From the NCBI RefSeq assembly GCF_013778505.1, contig NZ_JAAOWU010000015.1, positions 1 through 64,000 on the forward strand: a stretch of 64,000 nucleotides of DNA. The letters run 5' to 3'. The position numbers and the translations under genes were made by a program. Shown here one piece after another: positions 42,834 to 53,500 of this stretch. The DNA is from Pseudomonas sivasensis (GTDB lineage: Bacteria; Pseudomonadota; Gammaproteobacteria; Pseudomonadales; Pseudomonadaceae). Position 1 is the stretch's first letter; every line of letters begins with the position of its first letter. Under the pieces are notes generated by a model. That model had not been told where the DNA came from, did no database searches, and saw only the letters and a program-made list of their open reading frames with translations.

Positions 42834-45800
42834 TCAAGCTTCGCTGCCCTGAGCGGGTTGCGGGCTGCGGCCCATGATTTGATCGGTCATGGTGTAGAGC
42901 AGTTGCAAGCGCTCCTTTTGCAAGGCGCTGATGTCGGAGAAATACTCCTCGTCACTCATCACGTGCCCCGACACGGAGTTCACCGACGATTTGCCCAGCG
43001 CCAGCACCGTGGTATCGATCGTCTCGCGCAGCGCTTGCTTTTGCTGCGGCGAAAGATCGCCGTCATTCGCCCATTCCTGTTGGGCGACCTGCAAACTGAT
43101 CAAGTCATCGCCCCTGACCTGCAGCACCTTGAAGGGTTCGGGGTTCAACGACTCGACGAAGTTGGCCCAAAAGGATTCCTCCACGATCTGGTTGCGTAAC
43201 TGGTCGCCTTCCTCCAGCGCCCGCACACGCAGGTAAGCCTCGTCCACCATCGCGCTTGTGACATCCGGCTCGTTGAACATCATGCTCTTGGACTGCCAGG
43301 GTAAATCCAGAGGCCCGGCCAGCCGTGTGGCATAGGCCAGGTATATCTCGACTTCGTCGATGCTGCGCAGCGCATTTCCCTGGGCGTCGTACTGCCGCAC
43401 CAACTCACCCTGCGCGTCGTATTGAGGAAAATTGCGACCCTGCGCGAGCAGTTCGTTGACTCTCGCTTGAGCGATCCGGCCCAACTCATGGAGCCTTGCG
43501 CGCCCCCTGGCCAGGTCCAGCAGTTCGATCTTTTTCAGCTCGACATTGGGAATTGCGTTGGCTTGGGACACCAGCACCTCCCCGCCCATAGCATTGAACA
43601 ACTGGGCCCCGGCGTCGACACACGTGGTGGGTGCAGCGGCCATTTTGAACAAGGTGTCACACAGCACACTGTCTTCATGCATGGCCTCGATCATGCGCCA
43701 CACCTTGGCTGTCAAATCGTTCCTGTATTCAGGCGTTCCCGCATCGGAAGATTCGTTCAGTTTGCGCAGTTCATTGAAAAACGGCTCGCTGCCTTCGAGC
43801 TCCTCGACCGCGTCCCAGTAGCGGGCTTTCACCACCCACTCCTCTTGCGTCAGGCCAGCCATCCAATGGGCGCTGTCCTGCACGCCCCTGGGGGGAAAAC
43901 GTCGCCCGGCATCCATCCCGATGGACTCTATATAGAGCTTGAGCCGATCGAGTGCCTCAGGCGCCAACAACTCACGGGTCACCACGATTCTGGCGATGGT
44001 CTCTGCCCTGTCCGAGCCCGGCGCCACATCAGGCATTTCAGTGATCGGATTACCCGTCAGGTCCAGAACAAAACCTCGCGGCCTGGGGTGGGCGAAAAGG
44101 CCTGCGGGCAGTGCCTTCAAACCGCAACCCGCCAGTTCCAGCCATTGCAGAAAACGCAGACGCTTGAGGTTCAACCATTCACCGATGGGGTTACCGGCCA
44201 GTGTCAGCGAAATCAGTCGGGTCATATTGTTGATATGCTGCGCGGTCTCTGCCGTCAGAACCAAGGCGTTATCGGCCAGGTCCAGCCCTTCCATGAACGG
44301 CATGTTCGCAAGGGCGGGCGGCAGGACAGTCAAACGATTTTCGCTCAGGTCCAACAGCCGCACTCTGCGGAACGCCGACAGAAAACGCGCGCCCTGGTCG
44401 GTCAGGTCGCACCGGGTCACCTGCAGGTTGGTGACATGATCGAAGTTGCCTGGCAGCTCTGGCAGGGTTGCCAACTGCGCCCCGAGCATCCGCTGCTGGT
44501 CGCGAGCGCCGCCTCGCAGTTTGATCCGCTGCCCTAGCACGTTACCGAGGGGATCGATGTCCAGCTCGCCGGTCATTCTCCAGGCGTTCATGATGGCATC
44601 CACAATCCGATACCGTGCGCGCAAAATCGACGGCGTTTTCGGCCCCTCCAAAAGCCAGTTGTAAAACGTCGCTTCAAGGTGTGCGAAATCACGCTCCAAC
44701 GCACGCAGCCAGGCGTCGTCGGTGAGGCTGCGGTCCTGCAGAAAGGCCTCAACCTGCTCCTCCGTCAAACTGGGGTAAAGCGTTCGCAGCCGACGACGGA
44801 AAGTGCCCTCAACTCCGCCCACCCCGCGTCCGCTCAACGGATAGCCCGGCTGGCCGCTCGGTGCGCGCTGCGGGAACCTGAAGAACGGCTTGTTCCGCGG
44901 CGCAATGCGCAAGGCGTTGCTTAAGGCATCCCGTGGCAGCGCCCGCTGAATGACCAACGCATGCAACTGATCACCTTGGCCGACATGGGGCAGGCTAATC
45001 GCATTGCGATGGGCATCGGGCAAGGCGTGCTGCAACGCTCTATACAAGCTGTCGGTACCGTGTAGTTCATTGCCCTCTTCATCGAAGGGTTGATAAAGCC
45101 CATCAGCCACACGCGCCAGCACTTTGCGCTGGCCTGCATCCTCGGCGCCAAACACCGCGCGCAAGCTGCCATCGAACGAACCCTCGCGCACTTCAAGCCG
45201 GATGTTGTCATGCCAGCCGGGCAGGTTTTCCAGGGAGTGCAGCACCAGGGTTTCGGTATCCGGGTTGTCCAACCGCTCCAGATACAACCCTTCATAAGCG
45301 TGCAACAGACGCATCTGCGCCTGCAGCTTGCGCGCCTCTTCGGCCAGCCGTAAGGGGAGTCGCCCCTTGGCAGTGATGAATTCCAGCTCTTTGGGGGAAG
45401 CCGAGTCCAGCAGTTCCTGGGCGATCAGGCTCGGCAAGCGCTTGAAGTCGCGCTGCAAAACCTGCACGGCGGGGCTTTTAGGCGCAAGGCGCTCGCTGTA
45501 CAGGCTTTTGAACAGCCGGGTGTGCTGGGTGGCCGCATACTCCGCCAGTCGGCGAGTCAATTCCGCCGCACGCGACGGGGTGTCGAGCCCTATACGCTCA
45601 CCCAACAGTGGCGTTAACTGTTCGTGGCTGAGGTGCTCGACAATGCGCCTGGACAGCTGGCCCTGCATCAGCTCGGCACGGCTGATCCGGATCAGGTCCC
45701 GCCCCGTCGCCAGCCGGTTGCCGTAGCGCACCGCCGAAGTGTCGAGCCCGTCCTCTCCCAACACTTCAATACCCGTGCTGGCCGGCCAATGGGCAAGCTC

Positions 45801-47951
45801 TGTGACCAGGCTGGCGGCATAACCGGTCAACTCGGCAGACAGACGTCCAGCCGTGATCTGCCGGTTGAGTTCCTTCGCCTGCCCGTAGGCGCGAAATTGC
45901 TGCGCGGTGTCCAGCAACACCGCCGGCACCGGCTCACTCTGCGCGTGGATTCGGCGCAACTGATCCTCATGGACATCGCTGACCTGACGGATCTGCTCAA
46001 GCTCCTCGTCGCTGAAGCCCTCCATCGCAGGGCCGATACGCCGCATCAGCGTCGCCCCTGTCCACTCCTGGGGCCGGTCGGCCTCATGCAGCCACCCGCC
46101 CTGGTTGTTGTGGCGCAGCAACGGCTGGTAGGCCTCTGCTCGCGTCGGGTGCTGGATACGGTAATGCCCGGTGGTGGCGTCCTCGACAATACGGTAATGC
46201 TTGCCCTCAATAGCGAGCACAGATTGTCCATTCTGGCGATACACGCCGTGCTCGTCTGCTTGCCCCTGCGGCTCGTAATCCGGTAGTTCATAACCGTCGA
46301 GTCGTGGACGCCAAAGGGTCTTCCCGCCTGTGGGCAGGCGTACGTTTCTCAGGCTTTCGACCTGGCCCGACCATTGAACATGCGGCAATACCGCAGCGCC
46401 CGCGGCAAAAAATGCGGCATTGAGCGCTACCGAGGAAAAGCAGCGCCACATCTCTTTGATTTCACCCTGTTCATACGCCTCGATGCCATGGAACACGTCA
46501 GTCATCATCTGCCCAGCGCCCACCGCCAGCATGATCGGTCCAAGCCCCGGCACCACAAACGCCGCCAGGTTGAATACATTGAGCACCGCGTCCAGGAAAC
46601 CTGCCATGCGCCTGGCCCGCGCCTGCGCGTCCTCGTCGCCGGTGGGCACGGCCACCGCCCTGGCATCGCTGAGCAGCTTGCGCATATGGGCCTGACGCTG
46701 TTCGATCCACACGTCGCCGGTGATCTCGAACGCTTCGATCGGCAATCTGGCGGGCTCGGCTTGCAGTACGAAATCCGTCTGCGTGTCGTCGCTTTCCTTT
46801 GGTTGATAGAGCTTGTTGAGTTGCTGAAAGAACTCACCTTGATGCTGCACGGGGATGAACTGGCTGAAGAAACGGCGGTAGGCGATGCTGTGCAGGCGCG
46901 CTCTCAAATCGGCCATGAACGCGTCGCCGGAGGCATATTCGCGCATCGGCTGCTGCGGATCGTTGGGGATATACACCACCACCCGCTCGGCATCGACACT
47001 GCTCAGGCGCTCTGGCCCGATCAGCAATGGCCCGACGAGCACAATGCCGAAGATTTTCAACGCCGCAAACGTGACCGGGCTGCCATCGAGGTAAGCGTTG
47101 CGCGAGCCGCTGAGCACCTGATCGAGCATCCGCCGTGCGCTGGCACTCACACCCGCTCTCCCGTTGGCGTCAGCCAACCGTTGCCGGCTGGCAATATCGA
47201 GACTCAGGGTAAATTGCTGGCGTTGGTGCGCATGCAATTGGTTCTCCAATGCGGTGCGCTGGGTTTGATCCTGCGGCTCAAGCACCGCCTTGAGATGCTC
47301 CTGATACAACTTACCCACGTTCAACGAGCGACACAGCTGGGCAAACTCGTGGGGCAGGATGGCCACGGCCTGATCCTGCAGAACGTCGAACCCCGGGATC
47401 ACCTCCCCTTCGAACGCGCTGAATCGAGTGATGATCGAGCAATCGCGGCAACTCAAGGGTTGTTCTTCAGAAGGCTCGAAGTTGGCCAGGGCGGCTTCAA
47501 GCAGTGTTACGCCGCGATAACGGTAATTGGCATCCGGACTGCTGGTTTGATCGACGGTAAAAAATCCACCAAAGGCAGCTTGCTCTTTTCCGGGGGTGTA
47601 CTTGCGGGCGAAGTACACCTGCCTGACATCCAGGTCCATGTTGAAACGTTGCTGAATCTGCGCTTTAAGCAGCGGCTCGGCGAAATCGAGCACGTCGTCA
47701 ATGCGGGCAAGGTTGTCTTCGAGGTCGCGCTGAGCGTCGCGAAAGCGGGTGTGAGCGACCGCGAGGCTGGCTCGACCTGCCGAGTCGGCTTTCAGGTACC
47801 AATCCGGCAGTTGCAGCGGGTGGTCGGCCAACTCTTGCTGGCGCTGCTTGGGCGCCTGCAGAAACCAGGAAGGGACGCGGCTTTTCAGGAAGTCGTAATG
47901 CACTCCGCTATAGCCGGGCGAGGAAGAAGCGGGCGAAGGTATGTTTGGCAT
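42834..47951 (-). CDS. DUF6543 toxin with leucine-rich repeats and NEL ubiquitin ligase domain
   Basis: A 1705-residue effector-like protein. The N-terminal half is the DUF6543/dermonecrotic-toxin-type region (VPSWFLQAPKQ near residue 27, LDVRQVYF, VVVYIPNDPQQP). A hydrophobic helical pair lies near residues 468-535 (FNLAAFVVPGLGPIMLAVG). Leucine-rich repeats span about 1155-1305 (VRLLDLSENRLTVLPPALA and neighbours). The final 400 residues fit the NEL E3 ligase domain of IpaH/SspH, with the catalytic CxD at Cys1444 (TTCVDAG). NEL enzymes transfer ubiquitin to host proteins. There is no signal peptide. It is convergent with ureC. Confidence 0.85.
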   Translation of the reverse strand: MPNIPSPASSSPGYSGVHYDFLKSRVPSWFLQAPKQRQQELADHPLQLPDWYLKADSAGRASLAVAHTRFRDAQRDLEDNLARIDDVLDFAEPLLKAQIQQRFNMDLDVRQVYFARKYTPGKEQAAFGGFFTVDQTSSPDANYRYRGVTLLEAALANFEPSEEQPLSCRDCSIITRFSAFEGEVIPGFDVLQDQAVAILPHEFAQLCRSLNVGKLYQEHLKAVLEPQDQTQRTALENQLHAHQRQQFTLSLDIASRQRLADANGRAGVSASARRMLDQVLSGSRNAYLDGSPVTFAALKIFGIVLVGPLLIGPERLSSVDAERVVVYIPNDPQQPMREYASGDAFMADLRARLHSIAYRRFFSQFIPVQHQGEFFQQLNKLYQPKESDDTQTDFVLQAEPARLPIEAFEITGDVWIEQRQAHMRKLLSDARAVAVPTGDEDAQARARRMAGFLDAVLNVFNLAAFVVPGLGPIMLAVGAGQMMTDVFHGIEAYEQGEIKEMWRCFSSVALNAAFFAAGAAVLPHVQWSGQVESLRNVRLPTGGKTLWRPRLDGYELPDYEPQGQADEHGVYRQNGQSVLAIEGKHYRIVEDATTGHYRIQHPTRAEAYQPLLRHNNQGGWLHEADRPQEWTGATLMRRIGPAMEGFSDEELEQIRQVSDVHEDQLRRIHAQSEPVPAVLLDTAQQFRAYGQAKELNRQITAGRLSAELTGYAASLVTELAHWPASTGIEVLGEDGLDTSAVRYGNRLATGRDLIRISRAELMQGQLSRRIVEHLSHEQLTPLLGERIGLDTPSRAAELTRRLAEYAATQHTRLFKSLYSERLAPKSPAVQVLQRDFKRLPSLIAQELLDSASPKELEFITAKGRLPLRLAEEARKLQAQMRLLHAYEGLYLERLDNPDTETLVLHSLENLPGWHDNIRLEVREGSFDGSLRAVFGAEDAGQRKVLARVADGLYQPFDEEGNELHGTDSLYRALQHALPDAHRNAISLPHVGQGDQLHALVIQRALPRDALSNALRIAPRNKPFFRFPQRAPSGQPGYPLSGRGVGGVEGTFRRRLRTLYPSLTEEQVEAFLQDRSLTDDAWLRALERDFAHLEATFYNWLLEGPKTPSILRARYRIVDAIMNAWRMTGELDIDPLGNVLGQRIKLRGGARDQQRMLGAQLATLPELPGNFDHVTNLQVTRCDLTDQGARFLSAFRRVRLLDLSENRLTVLPPALANMPFMEGLDLADNALVLTAETAQHINNMTRLISLTLAGNPIGEWLNLKRLRFLQWLELAGCGLKALPAGLFAHPRPRGFVLDLTGNPITEMPDVAPGSDRAETIARIVVTRELLAPEALDRLKLYIESIGMDAGRRFPPRGVQDSAHWMAGLTQEEWVVKARYWDAVEELEGSEPFFNELRKLNESSDAGTPEYRNDLTAKVWRMIEAMHEDSVLCDTLFKMAAAPTTCVDAGAQLFNAMGGEVLVSQANAIPNVELKKIELLDLARGRARLHELGRIAQARVNELLAQGRNFPQYDAQGELVRQYDAQGNALRSIDEVEIYLAYATRLAGPLDLPWQSKSMMFNEPDVTSAMVDEAYLRVRALEEGDQLRNQIVEESFWANFVESLNPEPFKVLQVRGDDLISLQVAQQEWANDGDLSPQQKQALRETIDTTVLALGKSSVNSVSGHVMSDEEYFSDISALQKERLQLLYTMTDQIMGRSPQPAQGSEA

Positions 47952-48050
47952 TTGGGCTCATCCGTGGCCAGGAATTAAGCCCTCAGCCTATCGAACGCCC
48001 TTGCGCCAAAAGGCACATATAGTTGTGCCGTTTGGCGCTTTTGCGTCAGT

Positions 48051-48989
48051 TCAGAACTGTTCGCGCGGGTTGAACGCGGCTTTCTCCGCCAGCGCCTGCC
48101 ACAAGGCCTTGACCTCGTCGTCGGCAGCTTTGGGCATCACAGCCTTGAGCTGCACGAACAGGTAACCGCGCTGGCCCGCCTTGTTCAGCAAACCGTGGCC
48201 CTTGGCGCGCATGCGCTGGCCGTTCTGGCTGCCCGCCGGCACCTTGAGGTTGATTTTGCCGGTCAGCGTCGGTACGGCCACTTCAGTGCCCAGCGCCAGT
48301 TCCCACGGCGCCAGCGGCAGGTTGATGATCAGGTTTTCGCCATCCACTTCAAACTTGCTATGGGGCGCAAACTTGATGATCAGGTACAGATCGCCGTTGG
48401 CCCCACCGCCGATGCCCGGCGCGCCCTGCGCCTTGAGGCGGATGCGCTCGCCGTCGGTCACACCGGCGGGGATCTTCACGTTCAGGCTCTTGGTGGTATT
48501 GCTCACATGCCGGCCCGAGGCGTCGTATTGCGGCACCTGGAAGCTGATCTGCTTGGACTCGGTGGACAGCGTTTCTTCAAGCGACACCGTCAGTTGCATC
48601 TCGACATCCTGGCCTTTGCGCCCGGCCGGACGGCGCTGGCCGCCGCCGAAAGCATCGCCACGGTTACCGAAGATCGAACTGAAGAAGTCCGAAAAGTCCT
48701 CGCCCTGCCCGCCGCCGCCAAAGCCGCCACGGCTCTGCCAGCCCGGTGGCCCCTGGAACGGCTGGCCGTGCTGGCCGTATTTGCGCAGTTCATCGTATTC
48801 GGCGCGCTTATCGGCGCTCTTGAGCGCTTCATAGGCTTCGGACGCGTCCTTGAACTTGGCTTCGGCGTCTTTTTCCTTGCTCACATCGGGGTGATATTTA
48901 CGCGCGAGTTTGCGATAGGCGGCCTTGATTTCCTTGTCATCGGCGCTCGGCTCGACACCCAATATCTTGTAGTAGTCTTTGAAATCCAT
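48051..48989 (-). CDS. cbpA: Curved-DNA-binding DnaJ-class co-chaperone
   Basis: A 312-residue Hsp40. The J domain occupies residues 1-70 with YRKLARKYHPDV (HPD motif). A Gly/Phe-rich linker (GGFGGGGQGEDFSDFFSSIFG) and the two DnaJ C-terminal substrate-binding domains follow; no zinc finger is present, so it is CbpA-like. The start MDFKDYYKILGV at 48989 is standard; the longer frame adds an unlikely extension. It is divergent from the Hsp70 gene, and the two may work together. Confidence 0.9.
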   Translation of the reverse strand: MDFKDYYKILGVEPSADDKEIKAAYRKLARKYHPDVSKEKDAEAKFKDASEAYEALKSADKRAEYDELRKYGQHGQPFQGPPGWQSRGGFGGGGQGEDFSDFFSSIFGNRGDAFGGGQRRPAGRKGQDVEMQLTVSLEETLSTESKQISFQVPQYDASGRHVSNTTKSLNVKIPAGVTDGERIRLKAQGAPGIGGGANGDLYLIIKFAPHSKFEVDGENLIINLPLAPWELALGTEVAVPTLTGKINLKVPAGSQNGQRMRAKGHGLLNKAGQRGYLFVQLKAVMPKAADDEVKALWQALAEKAAFNPREQF

Positions 48990-49227
48990 CGGCGGTTCAC
49001 CATCCTTCATCGAGATCGCACAGCCCTGGGCACAACGTGCGCTGCTTTGCACCTGTTGAGTCTTGTGGCCTGGGGGTACGTCAGAGTTTTATCGGCACTT
49101 GCCGTATGCACCAGATGTGGGGGCAAATCCCACACTTTCAAGCACGATTTAACGGATGGTCGGCCTACGCATCCGCCTTCGACTGGCATACACTGCGCGG
49201 CCGTTTTTCGACCGGAACCCGATAGAC

Positions 49228-50496
49228 ATGAAAAACCCATCCCCAGCCCGTGCTTGTGGTATCGACTTTGGCACGTCCAACTCCACCGTCGGCTGGATCC
49301 GCCCCGGCGAGGAGACGCTTATCGCGCTGGAGGACGACAAGATCACCCTGCCGTCGGTGGTGTTCTTCAACTTCGAGGAGCGCCGCCCGGTATACGGTCG
49401 CCTGGCGCTGCACGAGTACCTGGAAAACTACGAAGGCCGCCTGATGCGCTCGCTCAAGAGCCTGCTGGGTTCCAAGCTGATCAAGCACGACACCAGCGTG
49501 CTGGGCACGGCAATGCCGTTCACCGACCTGCTGGCACTGTTTATCGGCCAGCTCAAGAGCCGCGCCGAAGCCAACGCCGGCCGCGAGTTCGAAGAAGTGG
49601 TACTGGGCCGCCCGGTGTTCTTCGTCGATGACGATCCGATGGCCGACCAGGAAGCGGAAAACACTCTGGTGGATGTGGCGCGCAAGATCGGCTTCAAGGA
49701 CATCTCGTTCCAGTACGAACCAATTGCCGCCGCGTTCGACTACGAGTCCACCATCGAGAAAGAAGAGTTGGTGCTGATCGTCGACATCGGCGGGGGTACG
49801 TCCGACTTCTCCCTGGTGCGCCTGTCGCCCGACCGCCGTCACAACGACAACCGCCACGACGACATCCTCGCCACCGGCGGCGTGCATATCGGCGGTACCG
49901 ACTTCGATAAGCAACTGAGCCTGCAAGGCATGATGCCGCTGTTCGGCTACGGCAGCCGTATGAAAAGTGGCGCCTACATGCCCACCAGTCACCACATGAA
50001 CCTGGCGACCTGGCACACCATCAACTCGGTGTACTCGCAAAAATCCCAGCTGGCCCTGGGCAGCATGCGCTATGACATCGAAGACACCGGCGGCATCGAC
50101 CGCCTGTTCAAGTTGATCGAACAGCGCGCCGGGCACTGGCTGGCGATGGAAGTGGAAGAAACCAAGATCCAGCTGACCCACGCAGACAGCCGCCATGTGG
50201 CGCTGGACCGTATCGAAGCGGGCCTGAGCGTCGACTTGAGCCGGGCGCTGTTCGAATCGTCCATCGACGCCCTGCTGGAGCGTGTGCGCGGCAGCGTGAC
50301 GCAACTGCTCAACGACGCTTCCGTGACCGTGGCGCAAGTGGACACGGTGTTCTTTACCGGTGGTTCCAGCGGCATTCCGGCGCTGCGCCACCGCATCTCG
50401 GCGATGCTGCCGAATGCGCAGCATGTGGAAGGCAATATCTTTGGCAGCATCGGCAGCGGTCTGGCGATTGAGGCGAGCAAGCGGTACGGGAACTGA
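49228..50496 (+). CDS. Hsp70-family protein, YegD-like
   Basis: A 422-residue actin-fold ATPase without the C-terminal peptide-binding domain of DnaK. ATP motifs: CGIDFGTSNSTVGW (phosphate 1), VDIGGGTSDFSLV (phosphate 2) and FFTGGSSGIPAL (adenosine). This is the YegD group, whose role is not known. The ATG at 49228 precedes the first motif. It is divergent from cbpA, which has the matching J domain. Confidence 0.88.
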   Translation: MKNPSPARACGIDFGTSNSTVGWIRPGEETLIALEDDKITLPSVVFFNFEERRPVYGRLALHEYLENYEGRLMRSLKSLLGSKLIKHDTSVLGTAMPFTDLLALFIGQLKSRAEANAGREFEEVVLGRPVFFVDDDPMADQEAENTLVDVARKIGFKDISFQYEPIAAAFDYESTIEKEELVLIVDIGGGTSDFSLVRLSPDRRHNDNRHDDILATGGVHIGGTDFDKQLSLQGMMPLFGYGSRMKSGAYMPTSHHMNLATWHTINSVYSQKSQLALGSMRYDIEDTGGIDRLFKLIEQRAGHWLAMEVEETKIQLTHADSRHVALDRIEAGLSVDLSRALFESSIDALLERVRGSVTQLLNDASVTVAQVDTVFFTGGSSGIPALRHRISAMLPNAQHVEGNIFGSIGSGLAIEASKRYGN

Positions 50497-50511
50497 TCAA
50501 CACCCGCGCCC

Positions 50512-50576
50512 TGCGTGCTTGCTCGCAACAGCGATCGGCCAGTCGACGGCCTCTCGTCATCGTGAGCAAGCACGCA
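50512..50576. repeat. Inverted repeat after the yegD-like gene
   Basis: TGCGTGCTTGCTC (50512-50524) and GAGCAAGCACGCA (50564-50576) are perfect 13-base inverted copies with an inner GATCGGCC. It lies between convergent genes and may act as a terminator. Confidence 0.65.
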
Positions 50577-50597
50577 TCCCTGACCGCTTATCCCGGG

Positions 50598-53500
50598 TCA
50601 GTCCCACTTATAGAAAGGTCCATAGTCCAGCAGCAACTCCTCGCCCTCCTCAATATCCCGCCAGGCCACAAAAAACGTCATGTAACGACCGACGTAGATA
50701 CTCCCCACATTTTGCTCGCCTACTGGTACTTGCCCTGGGGCAGCCGGGCTGTTGATCAGGCTAAGGATATTGCCACTGCCATGAGCGCTTAGTGTTCCGT
50801 CATTGGAAAAGCTCTGAAACGAGTAAGTCTCCACCGGCCGGCGCCCCTTGGCTGCAATCTCCTTCATCAGCGTCGGATCGCCTTGATGCAACTTTCCTGA
50901 ATAAGGCCCCAGCACCTCAAACCTGCGAATCCTGCGTAGCGCAACGACCGACAGCCCTCGATCAGGGCCATCCGTCATCTTCCTGGCCAGTAGCTTGCCT
51001 AAGAAACGCGCGGCGTGACGCCCCTCATCTCGAATCCAATTTCGAACATCCTGGGTTATTTTTTCAGACCATCTCAGGCGTTCCTGCGTCCCGAACTCGT
51101 CGAGCAAACTGTTCCAGTAAGTCACTTCAATCTGGTCAACCTCACCCTCCAGTTCTGCGGTCAAACTGCGCGTGACATCGCTCGGATCTTGCAGGATGGG
51201 CAGGTCGTTATTGATTTCATGCTCAAGGAGAAGCGTTGCATCTTTGCTCTCATTAGCCACCGTCGGCTCGCGCCTGGGCACCTTGATCTGCGGTGAGAGC
51301 GGGCCCTGCGCAGGACGTTTGACGGGGACTCTGGAGCTTTTGCGTGCCGTGAATATCCGCGTCTCAAGGCTTTCGGGATTGAGGGGATTGGCGGGCAACT
51401 GCCCCGGTTCACCAAAGATCAGGCGGTTTTTTCCGATCAACGTGAACTTACCGTTTGCCCTCACGTGGCGCGCCCACTCCAATGGGTCGATATTGTTGCG
51501 TTGAACAAACTCACTGGACGATACCGTTTGACCCTCCTTGCTTTGCAAACGGTACCACTTGTCCAGATGAGCCTCGGTCAGCGGATCATAGTTAGCCCGT
51601 TCGAAAATAAGCTCGGTCATACCTTGCTTGGTAAAACTGCCATCTTGCTTTACGTAATCGCCCCACATGATCGGGTTGAGGTTATGCCGCGTGGCAAAAT
51701 CACGGGCCATCAATTGGCTGCCGGGGGTTTCATACAGCGTTTTCCATTCACTGAGATGCTCACGAGTAATGCTTGTATAGGCACCACCGCCGGCATGTTT
51801 GAGCAGTACTCTCCCTATGTCGTTGATCGAGCCATCCTGAGCGATATGCAGCATGAGAGCATCTGGCTCAATCAAGTACTGATTCGCAAAACCCTCACGA
51901 GTCAACTCATGCCGCTCCCTGGGTGACAGTCGCTCCCATGCAGACAAATGCTCGGCGGTAACACTGGTACGCACTGCGTGCTCATTGTCGAGAAATGCCA
52001 CCCCCTCAGGCGTGGTAGATCCGTCCGCTAATACGTAACGTCTCAAGGTGGGATAGAACAGTCCGCGCTGCCTGGCAAACTTGCGCATTAAGTTGGCAGA
52101 ACGGTCGACTTCAGATAACTCGCTCCAATCACGGACGTCATCCCCCGTTATCAAACGGTGAGGCTCGACGCCGCCCTTCAACCCGATGGACTCCCATTGG
52201 TCGGGACCTACTCGCCGCAACCAGTAACCTGTCTGCCGGTTGGTTTGAGCATCGACGACGTTCACATCAAAAATGTCGGCCTCTATCCTGAAGTTATCGC
52301 GGATCTGGTACACCTGCTCTCGACCATCACCTCTTACGTCCCGGATATAAAACTGTTGGCCATCAGCCGTCCGATAGATGCCCTGGGCGCTGGGTGTAAG
52401 CGTCGAGATCGTGGACTGATCTACTGCGTACTCCCGGTACCCAAGAGGGGTGACCTCGGCAGGCTCGTCTACTGGGATGGGCGCTTCAAGCGCAGGCTCA
52501 ACCTGCGCAGGCAGGTCAGGGGTCGGCTCAGACGACGTATACGTGATATGCCCCTCCTCGCTGGAGGCGGGGATAGCGACCTTCTGTAAACGAATGCGCC
52601 CATCTGGAGACGTGACACGGCGGAACATATTCATTTCTTCGGGCACGACGTAACTGAGCGCCAGACCGGTGACAGTAACCTCGACCAGGGCGTTAACCAC
52701 ACCGACAATGTGTGCCCAGCCCATCACCTTGTCCCCCACGGACAAGTCCTCGATACCTTCCAGCACCTCATTCATCAGCTTGACCGCCGTCGCCCCCAGC
52801 AGTACTACGCCAAGCGCAGGCACAGCAAAGGCAGCAACGCCGATCACGGCCATGAGGTCTTCCAGCAACTGGGCAATCCACTCCCTGCGACTCTTCGCAT
52901 CCGCATCTTCAGTGGGGACTGCCTGACGTCTCGCATCGGCCAGCCCCCTTTGTCGCCACTGCCGGTAGAGGCAAGCCCACAGGTCCAGGCCTTCTTCCCA
53001 GATATCCAGAGATGTCCCCATGGGCCGGAACTGCAAGAGAAAGTCCAACTGCTCTTTTTGCCGCAGCACCGGCGCGTGACGTGGGGATTGCCCAGGTACT
53101 CGTTCGGTGAAGTAATTGAAAAAGGCTGGGCGATCTTCAAAGGCGACAAACCGACTGAAAAACAGCTGATAGTCAGAGGGCGCTGCAGTGGAAGGCTTTG
53201 CTGCTGGGGCTTTTCGCAGAAATTGCGTCTTCATCTGCGCCTTGAGCTGCGCCAGGGAAGAGTAATGCTTTACGGGATGATCAGGATCATCAGGGATGTA
53301 AACAATGAAGCCGGACTCTGACTCGCTGTCCAAGAATGGCCAGATCACCTTCACTGGCAAACTCTGGCTTTTCTCAACGATCTCAAACACCACACAACCG
53401 TTCAGGTTCATTCCCATGAAGTTCAAACCGCGCAACCACAGCGGGTGGCCGTCTACTGCAACCTCTTGCTGTTGGTCGATAAGGGCAAGCAGAGCTTGAT

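Noticed and set aside
46374..47978. A 534-codon open frame antisense to the NEL toxin
   Set aside because: It is the complementary frame of a well-supported coding region and has no recognisable motif.
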